A stretch of 5,094 nucleotides of DNA from Leucobacter sp. (GTDB lineage Bacteria; Actinomycetota; Actinomycetes; Actinomycetales; Microbacteriaceae). This document shows, piece after piece, positions 1-4,697 of this stretch (position 1 is its first letter; every line of letters starts with the position of its first letter). The notes under the pieces were generated by a model. That model was not told the origin of the DNA, did not search any database, and saw only the letters and a list, made by a program, of their open reading frames with translations. The translations under genes and the position numbers were made by a program. The DNA lies in the NCBI GenBank assembly GCA_031178565.1, contig JAPSIU010000225.1:1-5094 (forward strand), in the 5' to 3' direction.

Positions 1-180
1 GAGGATCTCCTCGAGAACGCCTGCAACCGGGGACGGGATCTCGGTGTCGACCTTGTCGGTGGACACCTCGAGCAGCGGCTCGTCGACCTCGACGGTGTCG
101 CCGACGCTCTTCAGCCAGCGAGTCACCGTTCCCTCGGTAACGCTCTCACCCAGCGCGGGGAGGACTACCGATTCACTCAT
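1..180 (-). CDS. sucB: E2 dihydrolipoamide acyltransferase, N-terminal lipoyl domain (partial)
   Basis: Only the first 60 codons are present; the gene runs off the left edge. It is the E2 core of a 2-oxoacid dehydrogenase complex, which transfers the acyl group from the E1-bound intermediate to CoA through a lipoyl-lysine arm. The visible part is a typical lipoyl domain: MSESVVLPALGESVTEGTV at residues 1-19, then the DKVD turn at residues 42-45, where Lys43 is the expected lipoylation site, and the conserved EIPSPVAG segment at 47-54. The ATG at 180 has a GGAG Shine-Dalgarno about 7 nt upstream (CGGAGAAACACG). It follows lpdA by 38 nt on the same strand, so the two are probably co-transcribed. 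Such genes are usually annotated sucB, but in actinobacteria that carry a fused E2-E1 2-oxoglutarate decarboxylase (Kgd/OdhA) this protein mainly serves as the pyruvate dehydrogenase E2 (AceF/DlaT). Substrate identity cannot be read from the lipoyl domain alone. Confidence 0.9.
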   Translation of the reverse strand, partial: MSESVVLPALGESVTEGTVTRWLKSVGDTVEVDEPLLEVSTDKVDTEIPSPVAGVLEEIL

Positions 181-218
181 CGTGTTTCTCCGTTCGTTCT
201 TCAGTCTGTGCGCAGCGA

Positions 219-1592
219 TCAGATCGCGTGCAGCGGCTTGCCGGCGAGCTTGAGCATGGTTTCGCCGATGGTCTCGTTCTGCGTCGGGTGACCGTGGATG
301 AAGGGGGCCACGTCCTCGGGGTACGCCTCCCAGTTCACGATCAGCTGCGCCTCGCCGACCAGCTCGCCCACGCGAGCGCCGATCATGTGCACGCCGACGA
401 CGGGGCCGTCGTTCACCCGGACGGCCTTGACCGTTCCCGCGGTGCCGAGGATCGAGCTCTTCGCGTTGCCCGCGAGGTTGTACTCGTAGCTGCTCACCTT
501 GTCGGCGCCGTACTGCTCCTTGGCCTTGGCCTCGGTGAGGCCGACCGATGCGATCTCGGGGTCGCAGTAGGTGATCTTGGGAACGTTGACGTCCTCCACG
601 ACGACTGGATTCAGGCCGGCGATCTCCTCGGCCACGAAGATGCCCTGCTGGTACCCGCGGTGCGCGAGCTGCAGGCCCGGGACGATGTCGCCGATGGCGT
701 AGACGCCGGGAACGTTGGTCGCGAGCCGCTCATTCGTCAGCACGAAACCGCGATCCATCTCGATCCCGACCTCCTCGTAGCCGAGTCCCTGCGTGGAGGG
801 CCCTCGTCCGACCGCGACGAGGAGGTAGTCGGCGGTCACGGTGGCGCCGTCCTCGAGCGTCACGGTGACCCCGCTGCCGTCCTGCTCGACCGACTTGAAG
901 CGCACGCCCAGCTTGAAGTCGATGCCGCGCTTGCGGAACGCCCGCTCCAGCTGCTTCGAGACCGACTCCTCCTCGTTGGGCACGAGGTGCGGCAGCGCCT
1001 CGATGATGGTGACCTCGGCTCCGAAGGAACGCCACACGCTGGCGAACTCGACGCCGATCACACCCCCGCCGAGCACCGCGACGCGGCTCGGCAGCTCCGT
1101 GAGTTCGAGGGCCTGCTCGCTCGTGATCACGCGCCCGCCGATCTCCAGACCGGGGAGCGAGCGCGAGTAGGAGCCGGTTGCGAGCACGACGTGCTTGCCG
1201 ATGATCCGATCCGATCCGACCTGCACCGTGTCGGCGGCGACGAGACGTCCCTCGCCCTCGACGACGGTGATGCCGTTCGCCTTCAGCAGACCCTGGAGAC
1301 CCTTGTATTTGCCGGCGACGAGGTTCTCGCGATAGCGGTTGACCCCCTCGATGTCGATCCCCGCGACGCTCGAGCGCACACCGTAGACCTCTCCATCTCG
1401 TGCCACATCGGCGACCTCCGCGGCGTGCAGCAGCGCCTTCGTCGGCACGCAGCCGCGGTGGAGGCAGGTTCCGCCGAGTTTGTCCTTCTCGATGACGGCT
1501 GCGCTGAGTCCCAGCTGCGTCGCGCGAATCGCCGCCGCGTAGCCGGCGCTCCCGCCACCCAGGACGACGATGTCAAAGTGCTGATCGGCCAA
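219..1592 (-). CDS. lpdA: Dihydrolipoyl dehydrogenase (E3, LpdA)
   Basis: A 457-residue FAD disulfide oxidoreductase, full length for the family, that reoxidises dihydrolipoyl groups of 2-oxoacid dehydrogenase E2 proteins with NAD+. Domains in order: N-terminal FAD site GGGSAG at residues 12-17; redox disulfide in GGTCLHRGCVPTK with Cys43 and Cys48; ATG segment at 138-140; NAD site GGGVIG at 175-180 with Glu198 at the end of the second strand, the acidic residue that favours NAD over NADP; the second FAD segment VYAIGDI; and the C-terminal dimer interface with the catalytic pair His435 and Glu440 in HPTQNE. All key residues are intact. I chose the TTG at 1592 because a GAGGGAG Shine-Dalgarno lies 7 nt upstream and the protein then begins MADQHFDIVVLGGG, as is usual for this family. 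The in-frame ATG at 1619 would add nine atypical residues (MRTNRGRPH) and place the ribosome site inside the coding region. It is the first gene of the lpdA-sucB unit. Confidence 0.96.
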   Translation of the reverse strand: MADQHFDIVVLGGGSAGYAAAIRATQLGLSAAVIEKDKLGGTCLHRGCVPTKALLHAAEVADVARDGEVYGVRSSVAGIDIEGVNRYRENLVAGKYKGLQGLLKANGITVVEGEGRLVAADTVQVGSDRIIGKHVVLATGSYSRSLPGLEIGGRVITSEQALELTELPSRVAVLGGGVIGVEFASVWRSFGAEVTIIEALPHLVPNEEESVSKQLERAFRKRGIDFKLGVRFKSVEQDGSGVTVTLEDGATVTADYLLVAVGRGPSTQGLGYEEVGIEMDRGFVLTNERLATNVPGVYAIGDIVPGLQLAHRGYQQGIFVAEEIAGLNPVVVEDVNVPKITYCDPEIASVGLTEAKAKEQYGADKVSSYEYNLAGNAKSSILGTAGTVKAVRVNDGPVVGVHMIGARVGELVGEAQLIVNWEAYPEDVAPFIHGHPTQNETIGETMLKLAGKPLHAI

Positions 1593-1665
1593 GTGGGGTC
1601 TCCCTCGGTTTGTTCGCATTCACTAGTGGCGGTCCCGTTTTGGTTCGGTGGAACACACTGATAGC

Positions 1666-1672
1666 TAGCCTA
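1666..1672. promoter_or_regulatory. Symmetric -10 box, candidate lpdA promoter and divergent partner
   Basis: The 7-mer TAGCCTA reads as TAGGCT on the minus strand and as TAGCCT on the plus strand, both fitting the actinobacterial SigA -10 consensus TANNNT. On the minus strand it would start transcription near 1660 and give lpdA a leader of about 68 nt. On the plus strand it would start near 1678, exactly at a GTG codon. No good TTGACA-like -35 is visible at 16-18 bp on either side. The lpdA assignment is plausible because this is the nearest TANNNT box I noticed upstream of a gene that needs its own promoter; activity of the plus-strand copy is an inference from symmetry. Confidence 0.4.
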
Positions 1673-1755
1673 CACCTGTGAACGGCCCGGGGATCGAGAC
1701 CGCCGGGGTTCGCTGAGGGCGTGACCGATTCGGCCTGCTCCGACCTCCGGATTCA

Positions 1756-1761
1756 TAGACT
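1756..1761 (+). promoter_or_regulatory. -10 box for leaderless PAC2 transcript
   Basis: TAGACT fits the TANNNT -10 consensus and ends 6 nt before the GTG start at 1768, the spacing expected between a -10 box and the transcription start. No Shine-Dalgarno precedes the GTG at usable distance; the only purine run, AGAAG, touches the start codon. Together these point to a leaderless mRNA beginning at the GTG itself, a frequent arrangement in actinobacteria. The -35 region at 17-18 bp is not recognisable (GCCTGC). The box is also symmetric (TAGACTA). Confidence 0.55.
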
Positions 1762-1767
1762 AGAAGT

Positions 1768-2709
1768 GTGACCGAATCGATTTTCTCGGCCGAGTACGCC
1801 GATCGCCGGGCGCGGGTTCCCAAGGGGATCCCGCTCGTCGTCGCGATGCAAGGGCTGAGCGACGCCGGAGGGGCGGTGTCGCAGCTCGAGGAGCACCTGT
1901 GGAAGCACTATCAGCCGGAGGAGCTGGTGCGCTTCAACGCCGACCTGCTGCTCGACTACCGCGCCCGGCGGCCCGTGATCACCTTCGACGAGGATCACCT
2001 CGTCGACTACTCTCCCGAGGAGCTCCTCCTCACCCTCCTGCACGACGAGCTCGGCGCACCCTTCCTCCTGCTGAGCGGATACGAGCCGGACTTCCGCTGG
2101 GACCAGTTCATCGACACCGTCCTCCTGCTCGTGCACGAGTTCGAGGTGTCGATCACCGTGTGGAGCCACGCCATTCCGATGCCGGTTCCGCACACACGAC
2201 CGCTGACGACGACGGTGAGCGGATCGCGCGACGACCTCATCGAGACGCGATCGGCCTGGCGGCCCACCACGCGGCTGTCCGCCTCGGCGGCGCACGTCCT
2301 CGAGTACCGGCTGCACAGCCTGGGGGAGGAGGTCGTCGGCTTCGCCCTGCTGATCCCGCACTACCTCTCCAACACCGAGTACCCGGAGGCGCTCATCGCC
2401 GCTCTGGACGGCATCATGGCCGCGACGGGACTGATCCTCTCGACGGATTCCGTGCGCGAGACGTCGCGCCTCTTCCAGGCGAAGGTGGATGCGCAGATCG
2501 CCGAGAACGAAGAGTCCCTCGAGATGGTGCGCACCCTCGAGCAGCGCTACGACGCCTACATGGAGGATCAGGGGACGCGGTCTCCGCTGATCGGAGAAGA
2601 CGGGACGATCCCGACCGCCGAGCAGATCGCGAGCGAACTCGAGCGCTTCCTCGCCGAACGGCAGCAGGGGAGTGCGGGCGACGGCGAACCGGGCGACGCA
2701 CCGAAGTGA
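1768..2709 (+). CDS. PAC2 (proteasome assembly chaperone-like) family protein
   Basis: A 313-residue protein of the PAC2/DUF75 superfamily, named after eukaryotic proteasome assembly chaperone 2; actinobacterial members include Mycobacterium tuberculosis Rv2714. The bacterial function is not established. Features recognised as family-like are the N-terminal core strand and glycine-rich turn PLVVAMQGLSDAGGA at residues 22-36, LLLSGYEPDFRW at 100-111, the HAIPMPVPHTRP segment at 134-145, and IPHYLSNTEYPEA at 196-208. The region after about residue 235 is charged and helical in appearance, possibly a coiled coil, and the tail (GSAGDGEPGDAPK) looks disordered. There is no signal peptide or membrane segment, so it should be cytoplasmic. 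The GTG start is favoured because the next in-frame ATG (Met27) would remove the first core strand. It lies 175 bp upstream of sigA on the same strand, and a separate sigA promoter seems present in the gap. Family assignment is firm; any proteasome link is inference. Confidence 0.88.
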   Translation: MTESIFSAEYADRRARVPKGIPLVVAMQGLSDAGGAVSQLEEHLWKHYQPEELVRFNADLLLDYRARRPVITFDEDHLVDYSPEELLLTLLHDELGAPFLLLSGYEPDFRWDQFIDTVLLLVHEFEVSITVWSHAIPMPVPHTRPLTTTVSGSRDDLIETRSAWRPTTRLSASAAHVLEYRLHSLGEEVVGFALLIPHYLSNTEYPEALIAALDGIMAATGLILSTDSVRETSRLFQAKVDAQIAENEESLEMVRTLEQRYDAYMEDQGTRSPLIGEDGTIPTAEQIASELERFLAERQQGSAGDGEPGDAPK

Positions 2710-2736
2710 GGCGTGGTCGGAGGCGCCCGCGCTCCG

Positions 2737-2745
2737 TGCAATAAT
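2737..2745 (+). promoter_or_regulatory. Candidate sigA promoter (extended -10)
   Basis: TGCAATAAT combines the extended -10 dinucleotide TG, a one-base spacer and AATAAT, a five-of-six match to TATAAT. It stands out as an A/T-rich island in GC-rich DNA just after the PAC2 stop codon. Transcription would start near 2752, giving sigA a leader of about 130 nt. The -35 region at 17-18 bp upstream (GTCGGAG) is poor, which an extended -10 can tolerate. No experimental support is available from the sequence alone. Confidence 0.5.
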
Positions 2746-2765
2746 GAAAGGCCTAGCCCATTCAA

Positions 2766-2800
2766 TCCGGTCGATCTCCCGCTCGCGGGAATAAACCGGG
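2766..2800 (+). promoter_or_regulatory. Two-tier stem-loop in the sigA 5' leader
   Basis: Outer arms CCGGT (2767-2771) and ACCGG (2795-2799) enclose a small internal loop and an inner perfect inverted repeat TCCCGC/GCGGGA (2777-2782 and 2785-2790), which would fold as a 5-bp stem with a CUCG tetraloop. A U-G pair can extend the outer stem by one. No T-run follows (ATAAACC sits inside the structure), so a simple intrinsic terminator for PAC2 is unlikely. It lies entirely in the predicted untranslated leader, about 85 nt before the sigA start. A role in mRNA stability or translation control is inference. Confidence 0.4.
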
Positions 2801-2884
2801 CTTGACATGGGTTTTCATGCTGTGAGCACTCGTCGGCCGAGCGCCGGCATCACAGGCGGGAACCCGAAACAGAGAGGCGGCTGC

Positions 2885-4156
2885 GTGGCAACTGCATCCA
2901 CCACCAGAACTCGCGCGACTTCCGCGAAGGCCGAGGAGGCGTCCGCCGAGGCGACGGACGCCGCTGAGGCGGCGGAAGGCGCACCCAAGAAGGCTGCGCC
3001 GAAGAAGACAGCGGCGAAGAAGCCGGCGACCAAGGCGGCCCCGAAGAAGACCACCGCGAGGAAGAAGCGGGCCGCGGCAGAGCCGGAGGACGCCGAGATC
3101 GACGCGGCCGATGCCGAGGAGGAGACGACCGAGCCCGCCGAGGAGAAGAAGGCGTCGGCCGCCGATGAGCCGCTTCCGACCGGCGCGATCGTGCTGAAGG
3201 CCTCCGACGAGGAGGACGTTCCCACCGTCACGACCGCCATCCCCGGGGCGACGGCGGATCCGGTGAAGGACTACCTCAAGCAGATCGGCAAGGTCGCCCT
3301 GCTCAACGCGGCCGAGGAGGTCGAGCTCGCGATGCGGATCGAGGCCGGTCTCTTCGCCGAGGAGAAGCTCGCGACCGAGAAGGATCTGCCCAAGAAGCTC
3401 GAGCGCGAGCTGAAGTGGGTGGCGCGCGACGGCCAGCGGGCGAAGAGCCACCTGCTCGGCGCGAACCTGCGTCTCGTGGTGTCGCTCGCCAAGCGGTACA
3501 CCGGTCGAGGCATGCAGTTCCTGGATCTGATCCAGGAGGGCAACCTGGGTCTCATCCGCGCCGTCGAGAAGTTCGACTACACCAAGGGATTCAAGTTCTC
3601 GACCTACGCGACGTGGTGGATCCGCCAGGCGATCACCCGCGCGATGGCCGATCAGGCTCGCACCATCCGCATCCCCGTGCACATGGTCGAGGTCATCAAC
3701 AAGCTCGCCCGTGTGCAGCGCCAGATGCTGCAGGATCTGGGGCGCGAGCCCACTCCCGAGGAGCTGAGCCGCGAGCTCGACATGACCCCCGAGAAGGTCA
3801 TCGAGGTGCAGAAGTACGGCCGCGAGCCGATCTCCCTGCACACTCCGCTCGGCGAGGACGGCGACAGCGAGTTCGGCGACCTCATCGAGGACACCGAAGC
3901 CGTGGTCCCTGCCGACGCCGTGGGCTTCACGATGCTGCAGCAGCAGCTCGAGCAGCTGCTCGACTCCCTCTCGGAGCGCGAGGCCGGTGTGATCCGGATG
4001 CGCTTCGGCCTGGGCGACGGCATGCCGAAGACCCTCGATCAGATCGGCGACACGTTCGGCGTGACCCGCGAGCGGATCCGCCAGATCGAGTCGAAGACGA
4101 TGGCGAAGCTGCGCCACCCCTCGCGTTCGCAGCAGCTGCGCGACTACCTGGAATAG
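2885..4156 (+). CDS. sigA: Primary (group 1) RNA polymerase sigma factor SigA/RpoD
   Basis: A 423-residue housekeeping sigma factor that directs RNA polymerase to most vegetative promoters. Residues 1-100 are low-complexity and actinobacteria-like: an acidic Ala/Glu stretch, a Lys/Ala/Pro patch at 34-62 with repeated APKK units resembling histone H1 tails, then another acidic stretch. Region 1.2 begins at DPVKDYLKQIG (125-135). Region 2 is intact: GANLRLVVSLAKRYTGRG (192-209), the core-binding DLIQEGNLGLIRAVEKFD (214-231) and the -10 recognition and melting segment YTKGFKFSTYATWWIRQAI (232-250). Region 3 follows with RTIRIPVHMVE (259-269). Region 4.2 near the end carries the -35-binding helix-turn-helix, with VTRERIRQIESKTMAKLRHP at 393-412. 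I chose the GTG at 2885 because GAGAGG lies 7 nt upstream (2872-2877). The frame stays open to an ATG at 2807, but that start has no ribosome site. A strong hairpin terminates the gene downstream. Confidence 0.97.
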   Translation: MATASTTRTRATSAKAEEASAEATDAAEAAEGAPKKAAPKKTAAKKPATKAAPKKTTARKKRAAAEPEDAEIDAADAEEETTEPAEEKKASAADEPLPTGAIVLKASDEEDVPTVTTAIPGATADPVKDYLKQIGKVALLNAAEEVELAMRIEAGLFAEEKLATEKDLPKKLERELKWVARDGQRAKSHLLGANLRLVVSLAKRYTGRGMQFLDLIQEGNLGLIRAVEKFDYTKGFKFSTYATWWIRQAITRAMADQARTIRIPVHMVEVINKLARVQRQMLQDLGREPTPEELSRELDMTPEKVIEVQKYGREPISLHTPLGEDGDSEFGDLIEDTEAVVPADAVGFTMLQQQLEQLLDSLSEREAGVIRMRFGLGDGMPKTLDQIGDTFGVTRERIRQIESKTMAKLRHPSRSQQLRDYLE

Positions 4157-4191
4157 GTCGCGCACGGCCGTCCCGCGCGCGGCTGCGGGAT

Positions 4192-4237
4192 CGACGAGTA
4201 CAGCCCCGGGGCCGAAGCCCCGGGGCTGTACTCGTCG
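4192..4237. terminator. Perfect 21-bp hairpin, probable bidirectional terminator
   Basis: Arms 4192-4212 and 4217-4237 are exact reverse complements over 21 bp, separated by the loop CGAA. The inner ten bases of each arm are themselves the palindrome GCCCCGGGGC. The hairpin starts 35 nt after the sigA stop and lies 46 nt beyond the stop of the convergent small zinc-protein gene, so it can serve both strands. There is no proper T-tract after it on either side (TCTTGAC on the plus strand). U-poor hairpins of this kind are common behind actinobacterial genes. Confidence 0.85.
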
Positions 4238-4260
4238 TCTTGACGCGGATCCAGCGATTC

Positions 4261-4276
4261 GCCGCGCTCGCGCGGC
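4261..4276 (-). terminator. Small GC hairpin just after the DUF7455 gene
   Basis: GCCGCGC (4261-4267) and GCGCGGC (4270-4276) are perfect inverted repeats around TC; in RNA this would be a 6-bp stem with a 4-nt loop. It lies 7 nt beyond the stop codon of the minus-strand gene ending at 4284, and before the larger shared hairpin. No T-tract follows. It may help 3'-end formation of the small gene, but short GC palindromes arise easily in such GC-rich DNA, so support is weak. Confidence 0.3.
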
Positions 4277-4283
4277 GCGACGC

Positions 4284-4505
4284 CTACGCGTTCAGCTTGT
4301 GGCTCTCGTCGTGCCAGGCGTCGGCCAGCGGCCGAAGCTTGGGCTCGTGCTTGTGCGCGTGGTGCGCGCAGAAGAGGAGCTCGCTGCCGTTCAGCAGGAC
4401 ACGGACGTATGCCTGGGCCCCGCAGCTGTCGCAGCGATCGAGCGCGCTGAGCGGGCGATCCGCCGCCTCGACCTCGTCGGTGCGTTCCTGTTCGAGCGTA
4501 GTCAT
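4284..4505 (-). CDS. Small zinc-finger-like conserved actinobacterial protein (DUF7455 type)
   Basis: A 73-residue protein of unknown function. After an acidic, probably flexible N-terminus (residues 1-20) comes the conserved core LDRCDSCGAQAYVRVLLNGS at 22-41, followed by ELLFCAHHAHKHEP at 42-55. Cys25 and Cys28 form one CxxC knuckle, and Cys46 with His49 (or His48) can complete a zinc site. I recognise the pattern as the DUF7455 family, widespread in actinobacteria. There is no membrane segment or signal peptide. The start at 4505 is supported by a GGGAGG Shine-Dalgarno 5 nt upstream; the in-frame ATG at 4553 would place that site inside the gene and add 16 residues without a ribosome site. 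The gene is convergent with sigA and divergent from parE, so it is probably a single-gene transcript. A role in transcription or DNA binding is possible for a zinc knuckle next to these genes, but nothing here proves it. Confidence 0.85.
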   Translation of the reverse strand: MTTLEQERTDEVEAADRPLSALDRCDSCGAQAYVRVLLNGSELLFCAHHAHKHEPKLRPLADAWHDESHKLNA

Positions 4506-4659
4506 GGCAACCTCCCGTTCGTCCTTCGGTCGCTTCCATCCAAGCACGTCCACCCGGGGAAACCGCGTGACGGGCGGCCAGGTTCGCTGTCCGCGTACCG
4601 CGCCGGCTCGGGTTCCGCACTCGCCGGGGCAGCGGCCCGGCGATGTCGGCGGCCTCCCC

Positions 4660-4665
4660 TACAGT
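4660..4665 (+). promoter_or_regulatory. Candidate parE promoter -10 box
   Basis: TACAGT fits TANNNT and is the best -10 candidate in the 192-bp gap between the divergent small zinc-protein gene and parE. It would start transcription near 4672, leaving a leader of about 26 nt that contains the GAGGAG ribosome site at 4683-4688. The -35 region at 17-18 bp (CCCGGCG) does not match TTGACA. I found no clear -10 for the minus-strand gene in the same gap. Confidence 0.45.
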
Positions 4666-4697
4666 GGATGAGTCATCTACCAGAGGAGATCCCCGGA

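Noticed and set aside
1204..1215. Short tandem GATCC-type repeat
   Set aside because: It lies inside lpdA and encodes an ordinary part of the protein (GSDRIIG); two to three copies of a 5-mer are not significant.
228..1661. A 477-codon open frame on the plus strand opposite lpdA
   Set aside because: It is the antisense shadow of lpdA in GC-rich DNA: the translation is a low-quality His/Asp/Leu/Arg-rich sequence with no recognisable domain, while the minus strand encodes every catalytic residue of LpdA.
1753..2808. A 351-codon minus-strand frame opposite PAC2
   Set aside because: Antisense shadow of PAC2 that spans both flanking control regions; composition is not protein-like.
2802..2830. 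TTGACA as -35 of a conventional sigA promoter
   Set aside because: No TANNNT -10 is present at 16-18 bp (the bases there are GAGCACTC), so I preferred the upstream extended -10 and kept this only as a remark.
2762..4165. A 467-codon open frame on the minus strand opposite sigA
   Set aside because: Leu/Arg/Gly/His-rich shadow translation with no domain; the plus strand carries a complete sigma factor with an RBS.
3415..4671. A 418-codon plus-strand frame overlapping sigA and running across the terminator into the next gene region
   Set aside because: Shadow frame of sigA, rich in Arg/Ala/Gly/Pro, that reads through the 21-bp hairpin and opposite the zinc-protein gene; no RBS or family resemblance.
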